Source: Flexistipes sinusarabici DSM 4947 (lineage in GTDB: Bacteria > Chrysiogenota > Deferribacteres > Deferribacterales > Flexistipitaceae). Taken from it: 64,000 bases of DNA. Positions 7,981-17,814 of the stretch are shown here, in pieces. The stretch is from positions 2,455,451-2,519,450 of the forward strand of contig NC_015672.1 in the NCBI RefSeq assembly GCF_000218625.1. The letters are read 5' to 3'. The position numbers and the translations under genes are program-made. Numbering within the stretch: position 1 is the stretch's first letter; each line of letters begins with the position of its first letter. The notes beneath the pieces were generated by a model. The model searched no databases. It saw only the letters and a list, made by a program, of their open reading frames with translations, and was not told the origin of the DNA.

Positions 7981-9608
7981 TGTCTTTTGATGTAACTTTT
8001 CTGGGCGGGGCCGGTGTTATCGGCATGAATATGTATTTGTACGAATCCTCAGATACAGCACTCATAGTGGACTGTGGTGTTATGTTTGCCGATTATTCCT
8101 GTCCGGGGGTGGATTATATCATTCCGGATTTCAGATATCTTTACAAAAAAAGAGAAAAATTGAAAGCCCTCCTGCTTTCCCACGGACACGAGGATCATAT
8201 AGGCGGTGTACCTTACCTGCTTAAAGATTTTAATATACCTGTATACAGCGGGGAACTGACACTTAAGTTTTTAAAGGCAAAGCTCGGTGAGCATAAAATT
8301 AAAGGTGATTTAAATGCAATTATGCCGGGGAAATCTTTCAAAGTCGGTGATTTTACTGTCAGCTTTAACCCTGTCAATCATTCCATTCCGGAAACGTACA
8401 GTGTACTTCTCTGTTCAAATGATTTTTCCTTTCTACACTGCTCAGATTTTAAAATAGATGATACTCCGGTAAGCGGCGAGCCCTTTAACAGAAAGCTTTA
8501 TAAAAAAATCGGCAGTAAAGGTATAGATGCTGTTTTAATAGATTCCACAAATGTATTTGAAAAAGGGAAAACTGTGTCAGAAAACAGTTTAAAGAATAAC
8601 CTGCTTGAAATTTTCCGCGGAATAAAAGCAAGGATATTTTTCACTACATTCTCATCCAATATCGACAGAATAAAACAGGTACTGGAAGTTTGCAGCCAGC
8701 TCGACAGAAAAGTTGTCTTTGAGGGGAGATCGATTTTAAAAAATACACTTCTCGGGAATGAAGCCGGTTATCTGCCTTTTCCTGAAGATACCGTGCTTAA
8801 GCTGTCTGAGGCAAAGGATCTGCCTGATAACAGAATCTGCTACATTGTATCCGGCTGCCAGGGGGAAGCTGGAAGCAGTCTTTTTAAAATTGTTTCCAGG
8901 GAGCGGAAAAAATTGCAGATTCAGGAAGGTGATACGGTTGTTATTTCTTCCAGAGTGATACCGGGCAATGAGAAAAATCTGAATGCTCTTATGAACCAGG
9001 TTGCTTTTTACGGAGGATATGTTGTGGATATGGATGAAGGGGGGATCCATGCGTCAGGGCATGCAGGAAGAGAAGATATAAAGGAATTTATCTCACTTGT
9101 AAGGCCGAAAAAGGTTATCCCTGTACACGGAGAATTCCGTCATCAAAAGGCGGTGTGCAAAATGGTAATGGAAGATAATCTTGCAGAAGAATGTATATTT
9201 GCAATTACAGGAGAAAAGCTGGTTTTCAGTGATGACAAAAAAAATGTTTTTACCGAAGAGGTTGAGATTGAAAAGCGGTATGTGGATACGAGGGGAGATT
9301 TTCTTTTCAGTGAAGAGCAGCTGAAAGAAAGACGGCAAATGGCAAGGGACGGTGTTGTGATAATTAACGCTTATTCTGTTGATGAAAAGGTTGATATAGA
9401 TACAACCGGTTTTGTCCTCAGTAATAATTCTTTTTTCAGATTAAGAAAGTTTTTGAGCGAGAATCTAATATTATTGAATGATGTTATAAAAGATGATAAA
9501 AACAAACTTGCCGAAATGGCAATGAAACTTACAAAGACATTTTTCAAAAAGAATATGGACAGAAGGCCGGTTATTAAGGTTTTTATCCGGGGGGAAAAAT
9601 GGAACTGA
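7980..9608 (+). CDS. rnj: Ribonuclease J-type metallo-beta-lactamase nuclease
   Basis: 542 residues. The N-terminal metallo-beta-lactamase domain has GGAGVIGMN near the start and the zinc motif SHGHEDH (about residues 67-73). A beta-CASP domain follows, with later motifs including a Gly-His stretch (GGIHASGHAG) and PVHGEFRHQ. RNase J acts as a 5'-3' exonuclease and endonuclease in mRNA decay and rRNA maturation. The usual GGxxEIGKN start motif is altered to GVIGMN. Its start overlaps the ubiB-like stop by 1 bp, and its last 10 bp overlap uppP, so translation is probably coupled. Confidence 0.87.
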   Translation: MSFDVTFLGGAGVIGMNMYLYESSDTALIVDCGVMFADYSCPGVDYIIPDFRYLYKKREKLKALLLSHGHEDHIGGVPYLLKDFNIPVYSGELTLKFLKAKLGEHKIKGDLNAIMPGKSFKVGDFTVSFNPVNHSIPETYSVLLCSNDFSFLHCSDFKIDDTPVSGEPFNRKLYKKIGSKGIDAVLIDSTNVFEKGKTVSENSLKNNLLEIFRGIKARIFFTTFSSNIDRIKQVLEVCSQLDRKVVFEGRSILKNTLLGNEAGYLPFPEDTVLKLSEAKDLPDNRICYIVSGCQGEAGSSLFKIVSRERKKLQIQEGDTVVISSRVIPGNEKNLNALMNQVAFYGGYVVDMDEGGIHASGHAGREDIKEFISLVRPKKVIPVHGEFRHQKAVCKMVMEDNLAEECIFAITGEKLVFSDDKKNVFTEEVEIEKRYVDTRGDFLFSEEQLKERRQMARDGVVIINAYSVDEKVDIDTTGFVLSNNSFFRLRKFLSENLILLNDVIKDDKNKLAEMAMKLTKTFFKKNMDRRPVIKVFIRGEKWN

Positions 9609-10390
9609 TCCAGTATATTATGTTGGGGGTCCTGCAGGGTTTGACCGAGTTTCTGCCGGTGAGCAGTTCGGGGCACCTTGTGATAGCACAGTCTCTTATT
9701 AAAGATTTTCAGCAGCCGGGGCTTCTGTTGGATGTTTTGGTTCATTTCGCGACATTTTGTGCCGTTCTTATTTATTTCCGCAAAAAAATATTTAAGCTTT
9801 TAAAGGCATTGGCAGGTTTTGTGTTTCTTAAGTACCGTATCACTTATTTTGAAAACAGAAATATGCTGTGGGGGGTTATTGTCGCTTCGATTCCCACTGC
9901 AATAATCGGTTTGTATCTTGAAAGAATTTCAGAGTTACTCTTTTCCTCAACCACTTATGTGGGTTATGCTCTTATTTTTACCTCTCTTCTCCTTGTGTTT
10001 TCCGACAGGGTTACCGCAAGAGGGGATATAAACACTCCCAAGTCGCTGCTGGTGGGTATTATGCAGGGTATAGCCGTTATTCCGGGAATTTCCCGGTCGG
10101 GCTCAACCATTGCAGTGGCGCTGTTTCTGAATATCAAAAGACAAGAGGCCGCGGAATTTTCATTTATTATGGCTCTGCCCGCTGTTTTCGGTGCCACAAT
10201 TCTTCAGGCAAAACATTTGAATTCACTGGATTCCCTGATGATATTTCCTTATTTAACGGCGATGGTGGCTGCTTTTTTCAGCGGTTTGTTTGCTATCTTT
10301 CTGATGATGAAGCTTGTTAGAAAGGCCAGACTGGCCTATTTTGCAATCTACTGTTTAATTCTCGGGATTATAACAATAATATGGCTGTAG
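9599..10390 (+). CDS. uppP: Undecaprenyl-diphosphatase UppP/BacA
   Basis: 263 residues, an integral membrane enzyme that dephosphorylates undecaprenyl pyrophosphate to recycle the lipid carrier for peptidoglycan and other envelope polymers. It shows the BacA signatures GLTEFLPVSSSGHL (about residues 14-27) and GISRSGST (about 160), plus about eight membrane segments. Length is typical. It overlaps rnj by 10 bp and ftsK by 10 bp, so it sits firmly inside the operon. Overexpression of this family gives bacitracin resistance elsewhere; nothing here suggests special regulation. Confidence 0.93.
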   Translation: MELIQYIMLGVLQGLTEFLPVSSSGHLVIAQSLIKDFQQPGLLLDVLVHFATFCAVLIYFRKKIFKLLKALAGFVFLKYRITYFENRNMLWGVIVASIPTAIIGLYLERISELLFSSTTYVGYALIFTSLLLVFSDRVTARGDINTPKSLLVGIMQGIAVIPGISRSGSTIAVALFLNIKRQEAAEFSFIMALPAVFGATILQAKHLNSLDSLMIFPYLTAMVAAFFSGLFAIFLMMKLVRKARLAYFAIYCLILGIITIIWL

Positions 10391-12525
10391 AGAAAAATTA
10401 TAATGAAAAGACTTATGATGTTCTTTTTCTGATTTTTTTGTTTATCAGTATATTTCTTGCCTTATCTATTTATTCCTATTCCCCCGATGATCCCTCTTTT
10501 TCCAATATTGTTTTTACTGACTACAAATCGGAAGTGCACAATTATTTCGGCAAGCTCGGAGCCTATTCCGCTGATTTTTTCGGTACTATTTTCGGATGGT
10601 CATCACTTTTTCTGCCGTTAATGTTTTTATTTCTGACACTTAATATCTATTTTGTAAAAAAGGGTAAATATAGCAAAGGCATTGTATACGTCAATGCCCT
10701 GCTGTTTTTTCTTATTTTGGCAGGGATGAGCCTTTTTACAGGCTTTACAGGTGTTGATGACTTTTATTTTCACTTGAAATACGGAGGGGGCGTCATAGGC
10801 CTTGTTTCCAGAGATTTTCTTGCCTCACTGATCGGGGACATCGGCGGAATAATACTCTCTTTATTTGTGGTACTTTCTTCCGTTTTTCTTTTTATAAGAA
10901 TCAATTTTACAAATTTCAGTTTTAAGCAGATGAAGCCAAATATAAAATTTAATCTTAAAAAATCAAATTCCCGAAAAACCACAAAGGAGCGTTCACCAAA
11001 AAAGCCGCCGAAAAAAAATGGTAAAAAAGGGGATAAATCTCAGAAAACATCTGCCGGAGATACTGAATCCGAAGATGAAGACGTAAAGGTTTCGGATACA
11101 TTTGAGCCTGAGAATGTGAAAAAAGCAAGATACAGTATACCTTTAAATTTGCTGGAAGAATCTGAAAAAATCAGTTTTGCGGAATCCGAGGCAGAATTGA
11201 GACAGAAGGGTAAGATTCTGGAAGAAAAACTTCATGATTTTGGTGTTAACGGACATATCAGGGAAATAAAACCGGGTCCCGTTGTTACTCTCTATGAATT
11301 TGAGCCTGCCCCTGGGGTAAAAGTAAATAAGATATCCAATCTTGAGAATGATCTGGCTTTGGCCATGAGTGCCGTAAGTGTGCGCATAATAGCACCGATA
11401 CCGGGTAAGTCGGTTGTGGGGATTGAACTGCCGAATAAGAGGAGAGCCGCAGTTTCTCTAAGAGAGCTGATAAACACGAAAGATTTTGCAAAGCCTGAAT
11501 CACAGCTTACCATAATTCTCGGAAAAGATATCGCAGGCAAACCGTATATCACTGATCTTACAAAAATGCCCCATTTGCTGATAGCAGGCACTACGGGAAG
11601 CGGGAAATCTGTTTCCGTGAATACGATAATATGTTCGATAATTTATAAATCTTCACCTGAGAATGTAAAATTCGTAATGGTGGATCCTAAAATGGTTGAG
11701 TTGAGTGTATATGAAGATATCCCGCATTTGGCGGCACCGGTGGTTACCGACCCCAGAAAAGCTGCAAATGTGTTGAAGAATGTTGTGGAGGAGATGGAAA
11801 ACAGGTATACCCTTTTGGCTGATAACAGAGTCAGGAATATAGATTCCTATAATGAAAAAGCTTCGAAAAGTTCTGAGATGGAAAAGATGCCTTATCTCGT
11901 TGTCGTGGTTGATGAGTTTGCCGATTTAATGATTGTTGCCGGTAAAGAGGTTGAGCAATCCATCATGAGAATTGCCCAGATGGCGAGAGCTGTTGGGATT
12001 CATTTAATTCTGGCCACCCAGAGGCCTTCCGTTAATGTGATTACCGGGATAATTAAAGCCAATATGCCCGCACGGCTTTCTTTTCGTGTTTCTTCAAAAA
12101 CTGACTCAAGAACGATTCTGGATCAAAACGGTGCTGAAACACTTCTCGGTAAAGGTGACAGTCTTTTCATCCCGCCGGGGCACAGCGATCCCGTTCGCAT
12201 TCACGGCTGTTTTGTAAGTGAATGGGAAGTTAACAATATTGTGACTTATCTGAAAAAACTGGGGACTCCGGAATATAATATGGATCTGGTAAAAGAAGAT
12301 GACCCTGATGCCGGTGATGTTGATGAAACGGAGAAGGATGAGAAGTATTATGAAGCTCTTGATCTTGTTCAGAAAAAAGGTACGGCATCCATATCGATGG
12401 TTCAGAGATATTTAAGGATTGGTTATAACAGGGCTGCACGTATAATAGAAATTATGGAAAAAGAAGGGGTGATTACGCCGAGTGACGGTACATCCAAACC
12501 CAGGGAAGTAATTATAAAGGACTGA
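10381..12525 (+). CDS. ftsK: DNA translocase FtsK/SpoIIIE
   Basis: 714 residues. Four or five N-terminal membrane segments (about 12-180) are followed by a basic, low-complexity linker rich in Lys, Ser and Pro (about 190-240). The RecA-like motor has Walker A GTTGSGKS (about 403-410) and Walker B VVVDEFADLM. The C-terminal winged-helix gamma domain (about 655-714) reads KOPS sequences in relatives. It moves chromosome DNA through the division septum for dimer resolution. The linker is short compared with E. coli FtsK, as in many phyla. The start lies inside the uppP end. Confidence 0.93.
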   Translation: MAVEKNYNEKTYDVLFLIFLFISIFLALSIYSYSPDDPSFSNIVFTDYKSEVHNYFGKLGAYSADFFGTIFGWSSLFLPLMFLFLTLNIYFVKKGKYSKGIVYVNALLFFLILAGMSLFTGFTGVDDFYFHLKYGGGVIGLVSRDFLASLIGDIGGIILSLFVVLSSVFLFIRINFTNFSFKQMKPNIKFNLKKSNSRKTTKERSPKKPPKKNGKKGDKSQKTSAGDTESEDEDVKVSDTFEPENVKKARYSIPLNLLEESEKISFAESEAELRQKGKILEEKLHDFGVNGHIREIKPGPVVTLYEFEPAPGVKVNKISNLENDLALAMSAVSVRIIAPIPGKSVVGIELPNKRRAAVSLRELINTKDFAKPESQLTIILGKDIAGKPYITDLTKMPHLLIAGTTGSGKSVSVNTIICSIIYKSSPENVKFVMVDPKMVELSVYEDIPHLAAPVVTDPRKAANVLKNVVEEMENRYTLLADNRVRNIDSYNEKASKSSEMEKMPYLVVVVDEFADLMIVAGKEVEQSIMRIAQMARAVGIHLILATQRPSVNVITGIIKANMPARLSFRVSSKTDSRTILDQNGAETLLGKGDSLFIPPGHSDPVRIHGCFVSEWEVNNIVTYLKKLGTPEYNMDLVKEDDPDAGDVDETEKDEKYYEALDLVQKKGTASISMVQRYLRIGYNRAARIIEIMEKEGVITPSDGTSKPREVIIKD

Positions 12526-12542
12526 ATATCCGGGAGGAAAAT

Positions 12543-13520
12543 ATGGCCGATTTGTCAGTAAAATATATGGGACTTAACCTGAAACATCCTGTAATTGCCG
12601 GGGCATCATCCCTGAGCAAATCCATTGAGGGGATTAGAAAACTTGCATCAGCCGGAGCGTCGGCTGTGGTGATTAAATCGCTTTTTGAAGAGGAGCTGAG
12701 GCATGATGAGGATTACGGCGATGACTATCACCCGGAAGCATACGCCTATGAAATTTCGGATGCCTTTGTTATGTACGGCACAAGTAACTATTTGAAACTT
12801 ATAGAAAAAGCAAAAGCGGAAGTGGACATTCCCGTGATTGCAAGTGTCAATTGCCTGGGCGGCAAGTGGTGGACGGATTTCGCATCTGAAGTGGAAAGTG
12901 CCGGCGCCGATGCTCTTGAGCTCAATATAGCTTACCTGCCATTTGACAAAGATGAAAAACCTTCAGAAATAGAAAAGAAATATTCCCGGATAGTTTCGAA
13001 TGTGAAAAAAGTCGTTGGGATACCCGTTGCCGCTAAAATAGGACAGTATTTTACAAATATCCCCGGTATTGTTTCAGAGATTGAAAAAAGCGGGGCAGAC
13101 GCAGTTGTAATGTTTAACAGGTTTTATAGACTCGGGATTGATATAGAAAAACTGGAGTTTAAACCGGTGGAATTTTTCAGCACCGAAGCTGAAACATACA
13201 GTGCACTAAGATGGGTGGGAACAATTTTTCCGCAGACTAATCTTGATATCTCCGCCACTACGGGTATCCATTCGGCGGATGCCGCTATTCAGCATATTCT
13301 CTCCGGTGCTAAAACGCTACAGGTGGCTTCAGCCATGTATACAAAGGGGGAGAAAGTCCTTCAGGAAATTGCTTCCGGAATAGAGCGTTATCTGGATGAA
13401 AACGGATATTCATCTCTTGATGATATCCGCGGTAAAATGGTGGAGAGTGTGGAAAACCGCCGGGCTCTGGAGCGTACCCAATATATGAAAGTAGCCGGCG
13501 GCTACGGAGTTAATGTTTAA
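12543..13520 (+). CDS. Dihydroorotate dehydrogenase-like FMN protein
   Basis: 325 residues with a TIM-barrel flavoprotein pattern of the class 1 PyrD group: KHPVIAGASSLS near the start, then ASVNCLGG, ALELNIAY and AAKIGQYF in order, and a late glycine-rich phosphate site. It belongs to the PyrD-like proteins often annotated only as dihydroorotate dehydrogenase-like. Whether it oxidises dihydroorotate cannot be told, and the canonical active-site Cys/Ser loop is not obvious. A GGGAGG site precedes the ATG, 17 bp after ftsK. It ends the first part of the plus-strand operon. Confidence 0.75.
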   Translation: MADLSVKYMGLNLKHPVIAGASSLSKSIEGIRKLASAGASAVVIKSLFEEELRHDEDYGDDYHPEAYAYEISDAFVMYGTSNYLKLIEKAKAEVDIPVIASVNCLGGKWWTDFASEVESAGADALELNIAYLPFDKDEKPSEIEKKYSRIVSNVKKVVGIPVAAKIGQYFTNIPGIVSEIEKSGADAVVMFNRFYRLGIDIEKLEFKPVEFFSTEAETYSALRWVGTIFPQTNLDISATTGIHSADAAIQHILSGAKTLQVASAMYTKGEKVLQEIASGIERYLDENGYSSLDDIRGKMVESVENRRALERTQYMKVAGGYGVNV

Positions 13521-13812
13521 CATTCACCACTTCCCTAATAATGCATCACGGTTTTCTCTGCGTAAATTTTGGGGATTCACCAAATTTGCCCGGATTAATA
13601 ATTATTACGATTCAGGTAAATTTTTACTTTAATTACGGATAAAAAACAATATAATAATCCTGTGTACGTTAGAAGTTTGCGCCGGCTGGAATACGTTTGA
13701 GAAGACCGAGATTTTTATATGCGGGAAAATGGATTATTTTTTCCTTTCTGTAAATTTTTAGCGGCTTTTATTTACAGAAGTAAAGTTTTGTATAGGTTAA
13801 CCGGAGGTTTAC
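13521..13812. other. Intergenic gap before mqnC
   Basis: AT-rich, non-coding, with no repeat of the families seen elsewhere and no strong hairpin. It probably holds the promoter for the mqnC-uvrA-tam run, but I cannot place a convincing -35/-10 pair. Confidence 0.4.
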
Positions 13813-14844
13813 TTGGATAGGATTACAGCAGAGGAAGCCAAAGGGCTTTTTGAAAGAAATGATATACTTCAATTGGGCAGACTTGCCAATGAAAAAATGA
13901 AACATCTGCATCCGGGCAATTATGTGACTTTTGTGGTAGACAGGAATATTAACTATACTAACATTTGTACATGCAAATGCAAATTCTGCGGATTTTACAA
14001 AGACAAACAGGAAAACGGCGCTTATCTGATTGATCAGGATGAGCTTGCCAAAAAGATAGAAGAAACCACAGCTCTGGGGGGCACACAGATACTTCTGCAG
14101 GGAGGACTCCATCCCGGCCTTGATATTCAATACTACGAAGAACTGCTGGGATTTATTAAGAAAAATTTTGATATCTGGATTCACGGATTTTCTCCGCCTG
14201 AAATTGATCATATTGCAAAACTGAGCAGTCTTACCATTGAAGAAACATTTACCCGATTAAAAGCTGCCGGTCTCGATTCTATGCCGGGTGGCGGGGCGGA
14301 ACTTCTTGTGGATACTGAGCGCTCCCGGATTAGCCCGAATAAAATCAATTCGAAACAGTGGCTTGATATTATGCGTAAAGCACATTTCGCAGGGCTCAGA
14401 ACTTCTGCCACAATGATGTTTAAGAAAAGTGATTCGGTTGATAATATTCTTGAGCACCTTTCAAAAATCAGAGAGCTGCAGGATGAAACAGGTGGTTTTA
14501 CAGCTTTTATTCCGTGGCCTTTGCAGCCGGATAATACGGAGCTGGATGAAGAACACTCAACTGCTGTTGACTATCTGAAAGTTTTGTCGCTAAGCAGGAT
14601 TTTTCTGGATAATGTTAGGAACATACAGGTTTCCTGGGTTACCCAGGGTGAAAAGATAGGGCAAACCGGCTTGTTTTTCGGCGGCAATGATTTTGGCAGT
14701 CTTATGATAGAGGAAAATGTTGTGGCGGCATGCGGTGCAACATACTCAATGAGTATAGACTCGATTCTGCATAACATAAGAGAGGCCGGGTTTGTGCCGG
14801 CTCAGAGGGACATGGAGTACAATATAATCAAGGTATTTGATTGA
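13813..14844 (+). CDS. mqnC: Cyclic dehypoxanthinyl futalosine synthase (radical SAM)
   Basis: 343 residues. It carries the radical-SAM cluster CxxxCxxC (CTCKCKFC, about residues 55-62) and hallmarks of MqnC: DRNINYTNIC, ILLQGGLHPG, HGFSPPEI, AGLDSMPGGGAE and TGGFTAFIPWP. It cyclises dehypoxanthinyl futalosine in the futalosine route to menaquinone. The start is TTG, preceded by CCGGAGG at a good distance; no ATG fits. No other mqn gene adjoins it, but ubiD-like and ubiE-like genes at 42.9-45.1 kb probably serve later steps. Confidence 0.92.
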   Translation: MDRITAEEAKGLFERNDILQLGRLANEKMKHLHPGNYVTFVVDRNINYTNICTCKCKFCGFYKDKQENGAYLIDQDELAKKIEETTALGGTQILLQGGLHPGLDIQYYEELLGFIKKNFDIWIHGFSPPEIDHIAKLSSLTIEETFTRLKAAGLDSMPGGGAELLVDTERSRISPNKINSKQWLDIMRKAHFAGLRTSATMMFKKSDSVDNILEHLSKIRELQDETGGFTAFIPWPLQPDNTELDEEHSTAVDYLKVLSLSRIFLDNVRNIQVSWVTQGEKIGQTGLFFGGNDFGSLMIEENVVAACGATYSMSIDSILHNIREAGFVPAQRDMEYNIIKVFD

Positions 14845-14987
14845 AAAAATTATTTGATAAAATTGACAATTTTGCAGATCAAGCTAATGTTAAGTATATA
14901 TGCGTGATGGAGTACGTTGATACAATCCTGCCTATGCCTGGATTGAGTTTCAACAGTTATAATAAAAGAGGAGCTGTTAAGGGGTAA
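14841..14987 (+). CDS. Small ORF coupled between mqnC and uvrA
   Basis: A 48-codon open frame that starts with TTG overlapping the mqnC stop (ATTGA) and ends 1 bp before the uvrA ATG, filling the gap exactly. The product starts [18 protein letters not shown] and then has a Val/Ile-rich middle and a basic C-terminus. No family is recognised. It might be a genuine micro-protein, a coupling leader for uvrA, or chance. The exact fit and the absence of other spacing favour translation, but nothing else supports it. Confidence 0.35.
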   Translation: MKKLFDKIDNFADQANVKYICVMEYVDTILPMPGLSFNSYNKRGAVKG

Positions 14988-14988
14988 A

Positions 14989-17814
14989 ATGAATAAACAT
15001 ATAATCATTAAAGGGGCAAGAGAGCATAATCTTAAAAACATCTCTTTGAAAATTCCCAAAGACCAGATGGTCGTTATTACAGGAGTGAGCGGTTCCGGTA
15101 AGTCCACACTTGCTTTTGATACCCTTTATGCCGAGGGTCAGAGGCGTTATGTGGAATCCCTTTCCGCATATGCAAGGCAGTTTCTGGAACTTATGGAAAA
15201 GCCCGATGTGGATTCCATAGAATTTTTGTCACCTGCTATCAGTATTGAGCAGAAATCCATAAGCAAAAACCCCAGATCCACCGTCGGGACAATTACGGAG
15301 ATTTACGATTATCTTCGTTTACTTTTTGCCAGGGCAGGGGAGGTTTACTGTCCTTCCTGCGGGAAGAGAATTCAGAATTACACGGTTCAGCAGATTGTGG
15401 ACTTTATTATGGAGCTGCCGGAAAAGTCAAAAGTGCAGATATTATCACCCGTTGTCCTGGGACGGAAAGGAGAGTACAAACAGCTCCTTTCAAAACTTCT
15501 TAAAAGCGGTTATGTGAGGGCGTTTGTCGATGGAGAGCTGCACCGGCTGGAAGAGGAAATATATCTTGATAAGAATGTAAAGCATTCGATTAGTGTCGTG
15601 GTAGACAGAGTAAAAATAAAAGAGGATATCCTGCGGCGGGTTACCGACTCTGTTGAGACGGCGCTCAGATTGTCCGACGGTCTTTTAGAATTGGATGTTG
15701 ATGGAGCAAAGCATCTCTTTAGCGAGCATTTTGCTTGTCCTGACTGCAATGTAAGTATAGCTGAAATCGAGCCCAGAAGCTTTTCTTTTAACAATCCATT
15801 CGGCGCCTGCCCGGCATGTGACGGTCTTGGCGAAAAAATGATTTTTGATCTGGATTCCCTGGTTCCGGATCAGAATATAAGCATAAGGGAAGGTGCTATT
15901 AAACCGTGGGAAAAATTTGATAATTTCCATTATTACAATACACTCAATGCATTGGCTGAGAAGTACGGCATTGATCTGAACGTTCCCTTTAAGAAGCTTA
16001 AAAAGGAACATATTGATATAATTTTATACGGAACCAAAGAGCCCCTGCGTTTGTTTACGTTTAAAGGGGATAAAAAGATATTTTATGACAAAAAATTTAA
16101 CGGTGTGGTGGGATATCTCAGGGAAAAGCTTTATTCAAACAGACCTTCAGATGTTGAATATGCAAAAACATTTATGTCCAAGATGCCCTGTGACGAGTGC
16201 GGTGGCACAAGACTGAAAAAGGAGAGCCTTTCGGTAAAAATCGGAGGAAAAAATATTTATGAAATCTCCACACTCAATATATCCCATGCCTTGGAATTTA
16301 TATCTTCCACCAGATTTGAAGGTTTTAAAAAGGAAGTTGCCGAAAAGATAATACGGGAAATCGGCAGAAGACTCAGGTTTCTTCTCAGTGTAGGACTGGA
16401 CTATATAACCCTTGACAGGAAAGCATCCACCTTGAGCGGGGGAGAGGCTCAGAGAATAAGGCTGGCCACTCAGGTGGGTTCCGGACTAACAGGTGTTATG
16501 TATGTTCTGGATGAGCCGAGTATCGGTTTGCATCAAAGGGACAATGATATGCTTATCTCCACTTTAAAGGATTTGAGGGACATCGGCAATTCTGTTTTGG
16601 TGGTGGAGCATGATGAAGATACGATATTAAAGTCCGACTATGTTGTGGATATGGGTCCCGGTGCCGGAAGGCATGGCGGGGAGGTTGTTTTCACCGGTTC
16701 TCCGGAAGAGTTGAAGGACTGTAAAACAAGCCTTACTGGAGATTATTTATACGGCAGAAACGAAATTGCACTGCCGGAAAAGAGAAAATTTCCCCAATCC
16801 GGCTTTATCAAAATACTCGGCGCAAGACAGCATAATATGAAAAATGTAGATGTTTCCATACCTCTGGGGCTGTTTACATGTGTCACCGGTGTAAGCGGTT
16901 CAGGCAAATCAACGCTTATTATGGACATTTTGTATCCTTCACTTAAACGCAGAATACTATCTTCACCGATAAGACCCGGGGACCATGACGGATTAAAGGG
17001 GTATGAAAATATAGATAAAGTTATTGATATTGACCAATCCCCCATTGGCAGGACGCCCCGTTCAAATCCCGTTACATACACCGGAATCTTTACAGATATC
17101 AGGGATATTTTTGCCCAGACACCGGATTCTAAAATCAGAGGATTCAAACCGGGGAGATTCAGTTTTAATATCAAAGGCGGAAGGTGCGAAAATTGCAGCG
17201 GAGAGGGTTATATTAAAATTGAGATGCATTTTCTTCCCGATATGTACGTAAAATGTGATGTCTGCCAGGGCAAACGTTATAACAGGGATACCCTTGATAT
17301 AAAGTATAAGGGGAAAAATATTGCAGATGTGCTTGATATAACCGTAAATCAGGCTTTTGAATTTTTTGAAAATATTCCAAAACTTAAGAATAAGCTGCAG
17401 GTCTTAAGGGATGTGGGGCTGGGTTATATAAAGCTTGGTCAGCCTGCCACAACACTATCCGGCGGAGAAGCACAGAGGATAAAGCTTTCCAGAGAACTGA
17501 TGAAAAGGTCAACAGGGAAAACTCTTTATATTTTTGACGAACCCACAACAGGTTTGCACTTTGAAGATATAAAAAAATTAATAAATATATTTGAAAGGCT
17601 GACAAAAACGGGAAATACAGTTATAGTTATAGAACATAATCTCGATGTTATAAAATGTGCGGATTACATTATTGATTTAGGCCCGGAAGGTGGAGACCGG
17701 GGGGGTAAAGTTGTTTTTACAGGGACTCCAGAGGAATGTGTAAAATGTGAAGGGTCTTATACAGGCAAATATTTAAGGAGCAAAGTGGAGCATAATGTGG
17801 TACTCCAGGACTAA
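14989..17814 (+). CDS. uvrA: Excinuclease ABC subunit A
   Basis: 941 residues, full length. Two ABC ATPase modules are present, with Walker [10 protein letters not shown] in each half and signature LSGGEAQRI in each. Zinc sites occur at CPSCGK, CPDC...CPAC, CDECGG and CENC...CDVC. UvrA dimers find bulky DNA lesions and load UvrB for nucleotide excision repair. AAGGGG stands before the ATG. The last 20 bp overlap the amidase gene. There is no LexA-type box that I can recognise. Confidence 0.96.
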   Translation: MNKHIIIKGAREHNLKNISLKIPKDQMVVITGVSGSGKSTLAFDTLYAEGQRRYVESLSAYARQFLELMEKPDVDSIEFLSPAISIEQKSISKNPRSTVGTITEIYDYLRLLFARAGEVYCPSCGKRIQNYTVQQIVDFIMELPEKSKVQILSPVVLGRKGEYKQLLSKLLKSGYVRAFVDGELHRLEEEIYLDKNVKHSISVVVDRVKIKEDILRRVTDSVETALRLSDGLLELDVDGAKHLFSEHFACPDCNVSIAEIEPRSFSFNNPFGACPACDGLGEKMIFDLDSLVPDQNISIREGAIKPWEKFDNFHYYNTLNALAEKYGIDLNVPFKKLKKEHIDIILYGTKEPLRLFTFKGDKKIFYDKKFNGVVGYLREKLYSNRPSDVEYAKTFMSKMPCDECGGTRLKKESLSVKIGGKNIYEISTLNISHALEFISSTRFEGFKKEVAEKIIREIGRRLRFLLSVGLDYITLDRKASTLSGGEAQRIRLATQVGSGLTGVMYVLDEPSIGLHQRDNDMLISTLKDLRDIGNSVLVVEHDEDTILKSDYVVDMGPGAGRHGGEVVFTGSPEELKDCKTSLTGDYLYGRNEIALPEKRKFPQSGFIKILGARQHNMKNVDVSIPLGLFTCVTGVSGSGKSTLIMDILYPSLKRRILSSPIRPGDHDGLKGYENIDKVIDIDQSPIGRTPRSNPVTYTGIFTDIRDIFAQTPDSKIRGFKPGRFSFNIKGGRCENCSGEGYIKIEMHFLPDMYVKCDVCQGKRYNRDTLDIKYKGKNIADVLDITVNQAFEFFENIPKLKNKLQVLRDVGLGYIKLGQPATTLSGGEAQRIKLSRELMKRSTGKTLYIFDEPTTGLHFEDIKKLINIFERLTKTGNTVIVIEHNLDVIKCADYIIDLGPEGGDRGGKVVFTGTPEECVKCEGSYTGKYLRSKVEHNVVLQD

